From positions 62,001 to 126,000 of the forward strand of contig JAEYUW010000040.1 in the NCBI GenBank assembly GCA_023432225.1: a stretch of 64,000 nt of DNA. The letters are read 5' to 3'. The position numbers and the translations under genes were made by a program. Below are positions 9,306-17,359 of this stretch, piece after piece. The stretch's first letter is position 1. Each line of letters begins with the position of its first letter. The notes below the pieces were generated by a model. The model saw only the letters and a program-made list of their open reading frames with translations, had not been told where the DNA came from and did not search any database. Origin of the DNA: Verrucomicrobiota bacterium. Lineage in GTDB: Bacteria; Verrucomicrobiota; Verrucomicrobiia; Opitutales; Opitutaceae.

Positions 9306-10633
9306 CGTCTGTTTCGCCGTTTTCGGCCGATCCGCTCCGCGAGGCCGGCGACCGGGCCGCCGTCATCACTTTCCGGCAATGGTGGTGGTTGCCCACGGGC
9401 TGGATCGCGCTCGGTTTTCTATTTTCCATTCAGCCGTGGCTGAGCGGCTTCATGCCGTTCGGCGAGAACGTCCGCTTCGCCGCGCTGCGACTGTTGCCGT
9501 GGGCGGTCGTGGCGCCGGCGGCCGTGTGGCTGTGTCTCCGCGTGCCGATCGCGGGACCACGCTGGCCGCGCGCGCTGCTCATCCACATCGCCGCCAGCAT
9601 CGTCGCCATCGTCTGCCTCGAATCGCCGCTGAGCTTCATCGACGGACCGCGCGGCGGCCGCGCGCGGTTCGCGTTCCGCGACGACGGCCAGGGCGGCGCC
9701 GTGCGCGTGGTTGGCTTCAGCTCCGGCGGCGGCCTGCCGACCGCCGGGACCACCAGTGCGTTCGTGCCCTCCAACATTCCGGGGGTGCCGGGCACGCTCC
9801 AAGGCACTCCCCGGCAGGATGTGATCTTCGAAGTGGGCCCGAACAATGGGCCGGTCCTCACCGCGAGCACCAGCAATGGTGAGCAAGTGCCGCCGCGCGT
9901 GTTTCGCGCCCCGCCGCCGTGGTTTCTCCGCGGCCGGCAATCCTTCCCGCTCTACTGCTGCCTCGTGGCCTTTGCGCACGTGCTCTATCTGCAACGCGCC
10001 GCCCGGCGCGCCGCTCAGGCGGAGGCGCAGCTCACCGCCGCCCGCCTCGCCGCCCTCCAACTGCAGCTCCAGCCGCATTTTCTCTTCAATTCCCTCAACG
10101 CGATCTCGTCGCTGGTCCGCTCGGATGCCGAGGCGGCCGACGAGATGATCTGTTCGCTGGGTGCGCTGTTGCACGCCTCGCTCGACAAGAGCGGCCGCAC
10201 CGAAGTCAGCCTGACCGAGGAAATGCAGATGGTGCAGCACTACCTGCGCATCCAGCAGGTGCGCTTCGGTGACGCCTTGAAGATCGAGACGCGCATCGAC
10301 ACCGCGGCGTCCCTCGCGGCCGTCCCGACGCTCGCGCTGCAACCGCTCGTCGAGAATGCCATCATTCACGGTTTGCACGGGCGCGCCGGCACGCTGCGCA
10401 TCGGCGCGTGGCAGCGCGAAGACCAGCTGATCGTCGAGATCACCGACGAATCCACCGCCGCGCGCGCCGAGACCGCAGCGCCGCGCCAGCCCACGACCGG
10501 CGTCGGCCTCAAAAACATCCGCGCCCGCCTCGCCACGCTTTACGGCCGCCGCGCCGCCCTCGATCTGATCCGCACGTCGCAGGGCGCCACAGCGCGACTG
10601 GAACTCCCTTTTCGCGAGATCGTGCCCGCGTGA
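9302..10633 (+). CDS. LytS/YpdA-type sensor histidine kinase
   Basis: A 443-residue membrane kinase starting at a GTG that overlaps the regulator's stop. Three hydrophobic segments lie in the first ~110 residues. A roughly 100-residue Gly/Pro-rich loop follows, presumably periplasmic, then a fourth segment (FPLYCCLVAFAHVLYL). A short coiled stretch leads to the HisKA-type box LQPHFLFNSLNAISSLV, characteristic of the His_kinase (LytS) family, and a HATPase domain with PLVENAIIHG and GVGLKNIRARLATLYG. It lacks the five-helix LYT sensor domain of BtsS, so its signal cannot be assumed to be pyruvate. It probably phosphorylates the LytTR regulator encoded just upstream. Confidence 0.9.
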   Translation: MTSVSPFSADPLREAGDRAAVITFRQWWWLPTGWIALGFLFSIQPWLSGFMPFGENVRFAALRLLPWAVVAPAAVWLCLRVPIAGPRWPRALLIHIAASIVAIVCLESPLSFIDGPRGGRARFAFRDDGQGGAVRVVGFSSGGGLPTAGTTSAFVPSNIPGVPGTLQGTPRQDVIFEVGPNNGPVLTASTSNGEQVPPRVFRAPPPWFLRGRQSFPLYCCLVAFAHVLYLQRAARRAAQAEAQLTAARLAALQLQLQPHFLFNSLNAISSLVRSDAEAADEMICSLGALLHASLDKSGRTEVSLTEEMQMVQHYLRIQQVRFGDALKIETRIDTAASLAAVPTLALQPLVENAIIHGLHGRAGTLRIGAWQREDQLIVEITDESTAARAETAAPRQPTTGVGLKNIRARLATLYGRRAALDLIRTSQGATARLELPFREIVPA

Positions 10634-10845
10634 GGGTGTTTGCTCCGGCACGCGCCCGCCTTTGCGTGAGATAAATTTCCCGCGCGGCCCAGCGCAGAAA
10701 CCGGGAGCAACACTCCGCCGCACGACTCTTCGCCGAATCCCCGTGGCCGAGCTCGTGTGCGGCAACGAGCGTCCTGCTGGTCGCTCGCACTAAAATGAAC
10801 GCTCCACCCACGCCAGCGCGTCACGCCCCCGCTTTTTCCTAGCCC

Positions 10846-10870
10846 GCGACCTTCGCGCGTGTAAGGTCGC
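10846..10870. promoter_or_regulatory. Perfect inverted repeat just upstream of cstA
   Basis: Arms GCGACCTT and AAGGTCGC (8 bases each) flank a 9-base centre and end 21 bases before the cstA start codon. The position fits an operator or a 5'-leader hairpin. LytTR regulators usually bind direct rather than inverted repeats, so it need not be the site of the neighbouring regulator. The rest of the 258-base gap between the kinase gene and cstA shows no clear promoter or terminator. Confidence 0.45.
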
Positions 10871-10891
10871 CGCACCCTACCCCTTCCACGC

Positions 10892-12952
10892 ATGGAGCTA
10901 CCCCGCCCGCTGTCCTGGTTGCGCGTCGTCATTTGGTTTCTCGTCGTCGCGCTCGGCGTCACCTCTATTGCCGTCCTCGCCTGGACGCGCAACGAACCCG
11001 TCAACGCGCTCTGGCTCGTCGTCGCTTCCGTCTGCGTCTTCGCGCTGGCGTGGCGATTCCACAGCGCGTGGCTCGCTGCCAAGGTGCTCACGCTGGACGA
11101 GACGCGCGCGACGCCCGCCATCGTGAAGGAGGACGGCAAGGATTTCGTCCGCACCAACAAGTGGGTCGTGTTCGGTCACCATTTCGCCGCCATCGCCGGG
11201 CCCGGCCCGCTCGTCGGTCCCGTGCTCGCGGCACAGTTCGGCTACCTGCCGGGCATGTTGTGGATTCTCGTCGGCGCCACGCTCGGCGGCGCGGTGCATG
11301 ATTGCATCGTGCTCTTTTGCTCCACGCGCCGCGGCGGGCGTTCGCTCGGCCAAATGGTGCGCGACGAGGTCGGGCCGTTCGCGGGTTTTCTCACGCTGAT
11401 CAGCGTCGTCGCGATCATGACGATCCTGCTGGCGGTGCTGGCGCTGGTCGTCGTGAAAGCCCTCGCGGAAAGTCCGTGGGGCACGTTTACGATCGCGGCG
11501 ACGATTCCGCTCGCGCTGGTCATGGGCGTGGCGCTGCGCTCGTGGCTGCCGGGCAAGATCGGCGTCGTGAGTGCGTTCGGCGTGGTGGGTTTGCTGCTCG
11601 CCGTCGTCGGCGGGCAATGGATTCAGGGCACCGTGATCGAACACTGGATGACGCTGCGCGGCACGACGCTCGCGTGGTGGATCATGGGCTACTCGCTCGT
11701 CGCGTCCATCCTGCCGATCTGGCTGCTGCTCGCGCCGCGCGATTACCTCAGCACGTTCATGAAGATCGGCTGCGTCGCGCTGCTCGGGCTGGCGATCGTC
11801 GTGTTGGCGCCGCAGCTGAAAATGCCCGCGCTAACCAAGTTCATTGATGGCACCGGACCGGTGTTCGCCGGGCCGGTGTTTCCGTTTTGTTTCATCACGA
11901 TCGCTTGCGCTGCGATCTCGGGCTTTCACGCGCTGGTCTCGTCGGGCACGACGCCGAAGATGATCGAGCGGGAGAGCCACATCCGCATCATCGGCTACGG
12001 CGGCATGATCACGGAAATGCTCGTCGGCATCATGGCGCTGATCGCCGCGTGCGCGATGGAGCCGGGCGAATATTTCGCGATCAACATGAAGGGCGACGTC
12101 GCCGCGGTGACGCAGCAGGTCACCGCCCTCGGTTTCCCCGTCACTGCGCAACAGATGACCGACCTCGCCACCTCCGTCGGCGAGCACAACATGGTCGGTC
12201 GCACCGGCGGCGCGCCGACCTTCGCCGTCGGCATGGCGCACATGTTCGCCGGCGTGCTCGGCAGCAAGACCGCGGCGGCGCTCTGGTATCACTTCGCCAT
12301 CATGTTCGAGGCGCTGTTCATTCTCACGACACTCGACGCCGGCACGCGCGTCGGCCGGTTCCTCGTGCAGGACTTGCTCGGCTACGTTTGGAAACCGCTC
12401 GGCGACACGCACTCCACCGCCGGCAACTGGCTCGCGACGATCGCGTTCGTCTCGGCGTGGGGCTGGTTTCTCTATCAAGGCGTCGTCGATCCGCTCGGAG
12501 GCATCAACTCGCTCTGGCCGATTTTCGGTGTGGCGAACCAACTGCTCGCGGTCATCGCGCTCGCACTGGGCACGACGGTGCTGATCAAGATGGGACGCGC
12601 GCGCTACGCGTGGGTGTCGCTCGCGCCGCTGGCGTGGTTGCTGTGCGTCACGATCACGGCCGGGTGGATGAAGATCTTCGCCGCCGACCCACGCCTCGGT
12701 TTCCTCAGCGCCGCGGATGTGCTGAAGAAACAGATCGCCGGAGGCGGCACGGCCGCGCAGCTCGCCCAGTGGCAGCAGCTGGTCACGAACAACTACGTGA
12801 ACACCGCGGTGACTGGCACCTTTCTGGTGCTCGTCGTCCTGGTCGTGCTCGCCTGCGCGCGCGTGTGGGTGCAGCTGCTCCGCGGCCGACGCACCGCCGA
12901 TTTGCGCGAAGAGCCCTACGTGCCGCTGACAGAGGCGGCGTCGGCGAAGTAG
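10892..12952 (+). CDS. cstA: CstA-family carbon starvation / pyruvate transporter
   Basis: A 686-residue polytopic protein. The CstA signature begins at about residue 90 (FGHHFAAIAGPGPLVGPVLA), followed by FGYLPGMLWILVGATLGGAVHD. Many hydrophobic helices follow, and a conserved block near residue 470 (FEALFILTTLDAGTRVGRF). Length is close to E. coli CstA and BtsT (about 700-716). Characterised members import pyruvate (BtsT, CstA) and CstA has also been linked to peptide uptake. The LytTR/LytS pair immediately upstream supports a nutrient-responsive carrier. An inverted repeat lies just before the ATG. The gene converges with a small TonB-C-like gene, with an 11-base gap. The exact substrate is inferred from the family. 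Confidence 0.93.
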   Translation: MELPRPLSWLRVVIWFLVVALGVTSIAVLAWTRNEPVNALWLVVASVCVFALAWRFHSAWLAAKVLTLDETRATPAIVKEDGKDFVRTNKWVVFGHHFAAIAGPGPLVGPVLAAQFGYLPGMLWILVGATLGGAVHDCIVLFCSTRRGGRSLGQMVRDEVGPFAGFLTLISVVAIMTILLAVLALVVVKALAESPWGTFTIAATIPLALVMGVALRSWLPGKIGVVSAFGVVGLLLAVVGGQWIQGTVIEHWMTLRGTTLAWWIMGYSLVASILPIWLLLAPRDYLSTFMKIGCVALLGLAIVVLAPQLKMPALTKFIDGTGPVFAGPVFPFCFITIACAAISGFHALVSSGTTPKMIERESHIRIIGYGGMITEMLVGIMALIAACAMEPGEYFAINMKGDVAAVTQQVTALGFPVTAQQMTDLATSVGEHNMVGRTGGAPTFAVGMAHMFAGVLGSKTAAALWYHFAIMFEALFILTTLDAGTRVGRFLVQDLLGYVWKPLGDTHSTAGNWLATIAFVSAWGWFLYQGVVDPLGGINSLWPIFGVANQLLAVIALALGTTVLIKMGRARYAWVSLAPLAWLLCVTITAGWMKIFAADPRLGFLSAADVLKKQIAGGGTAAQLAQWQQLVTNNYVNTAVTGTFLVLVVLVVLACARVWVQLLRGRRTADLREEPYVPLTEAASAK

Positions 12953-12963
12953 CTCGCGCGGCG

Positions 12964-13446
12964 CTATTTCTTGGCGGCCGAGTCCGCGAGCGTCTTCGCC
13001 ATCTCGGCCGGATCGACGTAGCGATAGGTCGCCGGCAGCACCGCGTAGGTCGCCACTGGCTTGCCGTCGAGCGTCGCCGGGCGGAACCGAAATCCTCGGG
13101 CCATTTTGAGGGCGGCCGGCTCGAAGCCTTTGCTGTTCGAGGAAACGATGGCGGTGCTGAGCACCTGACCGTGATCGGAAATCACGATGCCGACCTCGAC
13201 GAGGTGCTCCTTCCGATCGGAGCGGATCGAGGCCGGAACGTCGAGCGGGCCCGCCTTCGTGGGCACGGGCGCGGTGAACGCCGCATCACCCGTCTGACGG
13301 AACTCGAAAGCCATTTTCTCGTGCGAGAAGAGCGGCGCGATCGGCGCCGGATCAGCCCGCAAATAGACAACGACGGGCGCGCTCTCGGCGGCCGAAACGA
13401 TGCCCGCGGCAGTGAGCGCGAGCACGAGCAGGGTGCGTTTGAACAT
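12964..13446 (-). CDS. Periplasmic protein with TonB C-terminal-like domain
   Basis: A 160-residue secreted protein. The start at MFKRTLLVLALTAAGIVSA places a clear signal peptide at the N-terminus; an earlier in-frame ATG would add a non-hydrophobic leader. The C-terminal half resembles the TonB_C fold (VEVGIVISDHGQVLSTAIVS, then AALKMARGFRFRPATLDGKP). It lacks the membrane-anchored, proline-rich spacer of true TonB, and no ExbB or ExbD gene is nearby. It may therefore be a free periplasmic domain protein with an unrelated role. It lies downstream of a PEP-CTERM gene on the same strand, separated by a strong terminator hairpin, so it is probably transcribed alone. Confidence 0.65.
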   Translation of the reverse strand: MFKRTLLVLALTAAGIVSAAESAPVVVYLRADPAPIAPLFSHEKMAFEFRQTGDAAFTAPVPTKAGPLDVPASIRSDRKEHLVEVGIVISDHGQVLSTAIVSSNSKGFEPAALKMARGFRFRPATLDGKPVATYAVLPATYRYVDPAEMAKTLADSAAKK

Positions 13447-13519
13447 AGTCAACGTGGTTGGAGGCGGCCCGTGCGCCGCGGACACAATCCCGCGGCCAGT
13501 CGTTCGCCAACAAAAATCA

Positions 13520-13541
13520 GGCGCCGGAGTTGACCGGCGCC
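13520..13541 (-). terminator. Rho-independent terminator after the PEP-CTERM gene
   Basis: An 8-base perfect GC stem (GGCGCCGG / CCGGCGCC) with a 6-base loop. On the minus strand it is followed by TGATTTTTG, and on the plus strand by TTCATTTT. It lies 40 bases past the stop of the minus-strand PEP-CTERM gene and upstream of the next minus-strand gene, so it should separate the two. Confidence 0.75.
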
Positions 13542-13581
13542 TTCATTTTAACGGCCTGACGATCGCGCAGGGATCGGGGCG

Positions 13582-14583
13582 TTAGCGCATAGGTGCGTTG
13601 TTTAGTGCGCGGCGTCGCCACACCGCGGCGAGCAGCGCAAGGAGACCGAAAATGCCGGCAGAGGTCGAAGGCTCCGGGACCGAACTCGCGGCCACGATGC
13701 CGATGTTGCCGTCCGACCACGAGCTGTTCGCATAGGCCGCGAGCACGTAGTCGTCATTGGCCCCGTCGTTGAAATTGAACGATGAGGCGCCGCCGTAACT
13801 CCACGGCGTCGTCTGCCCCGTGAAGCCCGGATTGCTGCTCGCGAAGATCGCCAAGCTGAGTCCGTCGAGCGTCACGGGCGTGCCGACGTTTTTCTGCAAG
13901 CGGGCGATGGCGTCGTCGGGCTGGGCGAGGCCGTTCGCCGCCAGGAACGAAGTGGGCAGATAAGCGTAGAACGAGGCGGTCGCTCCGTTTTGCCCGGCGG
14001 CGTTGAGACCGGCCACGTAGGTGGTGCCGGCGTAGTTCTGGAGCGGGCTGAGGTCCTCCCAAAACATGTTCGTCCGGAAAACCGTGCCCGAGAAATCAAA
14101 TGATCCGCCGGTCACCATGAGCAGACCGAACGCGCTGCCGAGAGAGTTGCCCGTCGTGTCGGACGCGGAGGCAACCGGGTTCACCGTCGACGCCGTCAGC
14201 GTGAGCGTGCCGCTGCTGTAGCTGTAGCTGGTGAGCGCACCGCCGGTATACGCGAGGTATTTGGGCGCGCTGCTCAGTCCCGTGAACGTGAGCGTGATGC
14301 TCGTATCCGCCGCAATGGCCGAGGCCACGTTGTAGTGCGCCGGCGTGGTCGGCGTGGAAGCGCTCGCCAGACCGAACGCGAACGTGTTCGCGTCGACTTG
14401 AGCCGTGCCGAAGTAAATCCCGGTCGAGGTGGCGCCGCTGTAGAGCAGCCCGCCGTTCGAAGAGCCCTGGAGGGTTCCGCCAGTGCCCCACGATGAGTTG
14501 GAGAGATCGAGCGTCTGGCCTGTCACTGTCACCGCGAGGCCCAACGCGATCGATGCACCGGCCCACAGTCGCATCGTTTTCAT
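13582..14583 (-). CDS. PEP-CTERM sorting-domain protein (333 aa)
   Basis: A secreted, Ser/Thr/Gly-rich protein. The signal peptide is MKTMRLWAGASIALGLAVTV. A beta-rich body of about 280 residues has few charged positions. The C-terminal anchor has all three expected parts: VPEPST, a hydrophobic helix (AGIFGLLALLAAVW) and an Arg cluster (RRR). Such tails are recognised and cut by an exosortase at the inner membrane, usually for export to the cell surface or matrix. No exosortase gene lies in this window. The body resembles autotransporter-like or surface proteins of Opitutaceae but no catalytic motif is visible. It ends with its own terminator. Confidence 0.85.
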   Translation of the reverse strand: MKTMRLWAGASIALGLAVTVTGQTLDLSNSSWGTGGTLQGSSNGGLLYSGATSTGIYFGTAQVDANTFAFGLASASTPTTPAHYNVASAIAADTSITLTFTGLSSAPKYLAYTGGALTSYSYSSGTLTLTASTVNPVASASDTTGNSLGSAFGLLMVTGGSFDFSGTVFRTNMFWEDLSPLQNYAGTTYVAGLNAAGQNGATASFYAYLPTSFLAANGLAQPDDAIARLQKNVGTPVTLDGLSLAIFASSNPGFTGQTTPWSYGGASSFNFNDGANDDYVLAAYANSSWSDGNIGIVAASSVPEPSTSAGIFGLLALLAAVWRRRALNNAPMR

Positions 14584-14640
14584 GGGCGGATTATCACCCC
14601 GTTTCCGCGCTGCGCTCCGCGCGGGTTGGCATGAAATTGT

Positions 14641-16152
14641 TTACGCCAACCGATGCGCAGCACGCCGCAAGGTGATCACGCACTCGAGGTGACGCGTCTG
14701 CGGGAACAAATCGAACGGCTGCACGGCCGTCAGTTCGTAGCCGGCGGCGAGGAAGCTCTTCAAATCGCGCATCTGCGTCGCCGGATCGCAGGACACGTAG
14801 ACCACCGCGCGCGGCCCAAACGTGAACAGCTGCGCGAGAAACGACTCGTCGCAGCCCTTGCGCGGCGGATCGATGACGACCGCGGTGTCGGCCGCCACGA
14901 ACGACGCATCGAGTCCGGCAAAGATCGTCGCCGCGTCGCCGGCGGAAAACACGGCGTTCGCGATGCCGTTCGCGGCGGCGTTCTCGCGCGCGAACTTCAC
15001 CGACGTCTCGCTCACCTCGACGCCCGCCACGCGCTCGAAGACCGGAGCGCAACTCAGCGCGAACAGCCCGCTGCCGCAGTAGGCATCGACGAGCAGGCGC
15101 GCGCCGCTGGCCTTCGCCTGCTCGCGCACATAACCGGTGAAGGCCGGGAGGATGAAGGGATTGTTCTGAAAAAAATCGCGCGCGAGGAAGTGCAGCCGCA
15201 GCGGCCGGCCCGGTGTCGAACTCTCATTTTCTCCCGCGTCCTGCGCGGGTTTGTAACGTATTACGTTACAAACCGGCTCGCCCGTGTCCGCTGCGTCCGT
15301 GGCCGGTGCGCCAGTCGGGGTGTAACATATTACGTTACAATCCGCCGGGGCGATCACTTCGTGGATCACGGCGTCGTAGTCGGTGATCACGCCTTCCTGC
15401 GCGTGGCGGAGCAGGAGCGTGGCGTCGCGCTTGAATTCGCCGGCCGCCAGCCGCTGGCGCGCGCGCGCGCGGACCTCGGGGAGCTTGGCGTTGATCTCCG
15501 GCGTCGCGATCGGACACGCCGGCACGTCGATGAGATCGAAACGCGTGCCTTGTTTGAGAAAACCAATCGGCGTCTCCGCCGGCGGCGGAGTGCGCGGATC
15601 GTCCGGCCGGCCGACGTGAAAGTGCGGCGTGATCTTCGAGCGATAGCCGTATTCCCGGGGCGAGCCGATGACCGGCGCGACGGGAAATTCGATGCCGGCC
15701 ATGTGCTGGAGCAGCTCTTCGACTTGGCGGCGTTTCCAGGCGAGTTGCTCCGCGTAGGTGAGATGCTGGTATTGGCAGCCGCCGCAGCGGCCGAAGAGCT
15801 CGCAGTGCGGCGCGATACGGTGCGGCGACGGCGTGAGCACCTCGAGCAGGTCGGCTTCGGAGAAATTCTTGTGGTTGCGATAGACACGAGCCTTCACGCG
15901 CTCGCCCGGCAACGTGAACGGCACCATGACGACCCAGCCGGAGCGATTTTGGATTTCGGATTTTGGATTTCGGATTTCCGAGCCGTTGGCGGGCGTGGAC
16001 TCGTCCGGCTGATCGCTGACTGCTGATCGCTGATCGCTCGCCAGCGCCACGCGGCCGAGTCCGACGCCGAGGTTCGTGAGCGTGGAGATTTCCAGCTCGA
16101 TCTCGGTGCGATACGGGAACGGGTAGTCGTTGAATTTTTTCTTTCGGCCCAC
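14641..16152 (-). CDS. TRAM-domain RNA uridine C5-methyltransferase (RlmD/TrmA family)
   Basis: SAM-dependent methyltransferase that makes 5-methyluridine in rRNA or tRNA. An N-terminal TRAM-like segment (EIELEISTLTNLGVGLGRV) leads to an iron-sulfur cysteine set (CELFGRCGGCQYQHL). The SAM fold contains LLVDAYCGSGLFALSCAP, and the catalytic motif is VVYVSCDPATQMRDL. At 503 residues it is longer than E. coli RlmD (433). Much of the excess is repeat-derived: one stretch near residues 40-70 reads SDQRSAVSDQ and EIRNPKSEIQN, and another near 275-310 encodes two ACGTATTACGT-type palindromes (CNVICY, CNVIRY). The frame stays open through all of them. It is divergent from a TrmH-family methyltransferase gene. 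Whether it is RlmD, RlmCD or TrmA cannot be decided here. Confidence 0.88.
   Translation of the reverse strand: MGRKKKFNDYPFPYRTEIELEISTLTNLGVGLGRVALASDQRSAVSDQPDESTPANGSEIRNPKSEIQNRSGWVVMVPFTLPGERVKARVYRNHKNFSEADLLEVLTPSPHRIAPHCELFGRCGGCQYQHLTYAEQLAWKRRQVEELLQHMAGIEFPVAPVIGSPREYGYRSKITPHFHVGRPDDPRTPPPAETPIGFLKQGTRFDLIDVPACPIATPEINAKLPEVRARARQRLAAGEFKRDATLLLRHAQEGVITDYDAVIHEVIAPADCNVICYTPTGAPATDAADTGEPVCNVIRYKPAQDAGENESSTPGRPLRLHFLARDFFQNNPFILPAFTGYVREQAKASGARLLVDAYCGSGLFALSCAPVFERVAGVEVSETSVKFARENAAANGIANAVFSAGDAATIFAGLDASFVAADTAVVIDPPRKGCDESFLAQLFTFGPRAVVYVSCDPATQMRDLKSFLAAGYELTAVQPFDLFPQTRHLECVITLRRAAHRLA
15248..15339. repeat. Two in-frame palindromes inside the rlmD-like gene
   Basis: The first palindrome (15248-15274) has 13-base arms GGTTTGTAACGTA / TACGTTACAAACC around a single base. 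The second (15321-15339) reads TGTAACATATTACGTTACA, the same word with one mismatched pair. They are about 46 bases apart and encode the matching peptides CNVIRY and CNVICY. The core ACGTATTACGT recurs, in the opposite orientation, in the palindrome within oleD at 17712-17740, where the flanking base pair differs on both arms. Confidence 0.8.
15945..16040. repeat. In-frame repeat insert of two families near the rlmD 5' end
   Basis: Positions 15945-15981 are repeats of GATTTTGGATTTCGG. Positions 16013-16040 are repeats of GCTGATCGCTGACT. Both are read in frame (EIRNPKSEIQN and SDQRSAVSDQ) within the TRAM-like region of the methyltransferase. Related GGATTT-type words occur in oleC, and related GATCAGC-type words at the 3' end of queC. 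Base composition here is far more AT-rich than in the surrounding gene. Confidence 0.75.
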
Positions 16153-16240
16153 GGGAACACACAGAACACACTGAAGGGGGCGGTAAAAGGAAATTGCTGA
16201 GGCTCTTTTCCGTGTCTTCCGTGTGCTCCGTGGGCCTTCT
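16146..16240. repeat. CACA/TGTG-word inverted repeat between divergent methyltransferase genes
   Basis: Left arm GGCCCACGGGAACACACAGA, right arm TTCCGTGTGCTCCGTGGGCC. The ends (GGCCCACGG / CCGTGGGCC) are perfectly inverted, and the arms are separated by roughly 45 bases. The right arm reads into the start of the TrmH-family gene and supplies its first codons. Similar arm pairs occur at 23379-23636, 49982-50100 and 61851-61960. Confidence 0.7.
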
Positions 16241-17126
16241 CCCCGAAAAAATCACCAGCCTCCAAAACCCGCGCGTGAAACAGCTCGTGCGCCTGCGCGA
16301 GCGGCGCGAGCGCGACGAGGCTGGGCTGTTCCTCGTCGAAGGCTATCGCGAGGTGCGCCGTGCGCTCGAGAAAGGCGTGAAGCTGAAGGAACTCTATTTT
16401 TCCTCCGATTGGTTTTTAGGCGAAAACGAGCCGGCGCTGATCGAACAGGCGCGGCAGAGCGGAGCGCAGCTATTTGAGCTCTCCAAAGACGCGTTTGCCA
16501 AGGTCGCCTACCGTGAGCGCCCCGACGGCTTGCTCGCCGTCGCCCCGCAATGGAAGCGCACGCTCGACGACTTGGAGCAGATTGTCGGGCGGGGTCTCTC
16601 GACCCCGCCTTCGGCTGAAGTCAACGCCGCGACTGCACACGCGGCGGGGTCAGGAGACCCCGCCCTACAGCGTCCGCCGTTCCTGCTCGTCTGCGAGTCG
16701 ATCGAGAAGCCCGGCAACCTCGGCACGATTCTCCGCAGCGCGGATGCCGCCGGCTGTGACGCACTGATCCTGTGCGATGCGGTGACGGACCTTTTTAACC
16801 CGAACGTTGTGCGCGCCTCCACCGGCGTGCTGTTCTCCGTGCCGGTGGTGGTCGCCGATTCGCAGACGGTGCATGCCTGGTTGAAGGCGAAAGGCATTCG
16901 CACGGCCGCGACCACGCCGCACACGGACAATCTCTACACGAAAACCGACCTGCGCGGTCCGCTCGCCGTCGTCATGGGCAGCGAGCAATACGGCCTGAGC
17001 GAATTCTGGATGAAGGGCGCCGACGTGCTCGTGCGCATCCCGATGGCCGGCCAGGCCGACTCGTTGAACGTCGCGATGGCGACGATCATCACGCTGTTCG
17101 AAGCCGTGCGGCAGCGGAGCGGCTGA
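16194..17126 (+). CDS. TrmH/SpoU-family RNA 2'-O-methyltransferase
   Basis: SPOUT methyltransferase. The substrate-binding N-terminus is ITSLQNPRVKQLVRLRERR, typical of the RlmB/TrmH group. The SPOUT knot motifs are CESIEKPGNLGTILRSADA, VVMGSEQYGLS and RIPMAGQADSLNVAMA. It should methylate a ribose 2'-OH in rRNA or tRNA; the site is unknown. The TTG at 16194 gives 310 residues with a start in repeat sequence; in-frame GTG codons at 16212, 16221 and 16230 are equally possible, and 16230 removes the repeat-derived leader. Residues about 131-159 are encoded by a paired-hairpin element (16583-16669, exactly 29 codons) between the two domains. The insert leaves the frame intact. Confidence 0.88.
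   Translation: MLRLFSVSSVCSVGLLPEKITSLQNPRVKQLVRLRERRERDEAGLFLVEGYREVRRALEKGVKLKELYFSSDWFLGENEPALIEQARQSGAQLFELSKDAFAKVAYRERPDGLLAVAPQWKRTLDDLEQIVGRGLSTPPSAEVNAATAHAAGSGDPALQRPPFLLVCESIEKPGNLGTILRSADAAGCDALILCDAVTDLFNPNVVRASTGVLFSVPVVVADSQTVHAWLKAKGIRTAATTPHTDNLYTKTDLRGPLAVVMGSEQYGLSEFWMKGADVLVRIPMAGQADSLNVAMATIITLFEAVRQRSG
16583..16669. repeat. Paired-hairpin REP-like element, in frame within the TrmH-family gene
   Basis: Hairpin 1 has stem GGCGGGGTC / GACCCCGCC with loop TCTC. Hairpin 2 has the same stem with loop AGGA and ends CCTACA, the complement of a TGTAGG head. The left head reads TGTCGG, one base off. The element is 87 bases and encodes a Gly/Ala/Pro-rich peptide. A nearly identical intergenic copy with a different spacer lies at 36799-36880. 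Confidence 0.85.
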
Positions 17127-17155
17127 GCGCGGCGCGCGTGCGGGAAGTGTCGGCG

Positions 17156-17236
17156 TGGAGGGCTCGGCTCCCGCCGAGCCGAAGCGGAATCGTCGGCGAC
17201 GGGATATTCGCGGCGCGGCAGGAGCCGCGCCCTCCA
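17156..17236. repeat. Paired-hairpin element with GGAG head (trmH-oleD gap)
   Basis: TGGAGG, then stem GGCTCGGC, loop TCCC, stem GCCGAGCC; a spacer; then stem GGCGCGGC, loop AGGA, stem GCCGCGCC, and CCTCCA. Loops TCCC and AGGA are those of the 36799 element although the stems are unrelated. The gap between the convergent genes (233 bases) holds nothing else recognisable. Confidence 0.8.
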
Positions 17237-17359
17237 TGGCGTCGTCAGCGGGACAGGCGCTCGTCGTAACGGAAGCCGTGAGGCTTTCGCGAGTATTGGC
17301 GCGATGGGACGGATCGGCGAAATTCTCACGAATTCCGCTACTCCGCTGGAGGCGCCGGA

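Noticed and set aside
9419..10765. Minus-strand 448-codon open frame opposite the LytS-type kinase
   Set aside because: Antisense to a gene with clear H-box and N-box motifs. Arg/Gly/Ala-rich, no start context.
10634..10891. LytTR direct-repeat binding site upstream of cstA
   Set aside because: No convincing pair of direct repeats at the usual spacing was found; only the inverted repeat at 10846-10870 is clear.
12964..13446. TonB energy transducer
   Set aside because: No N-terminal anchor with Pro-rich spacer and no ExbB/ExbD; only the C-terminal domain is similar.
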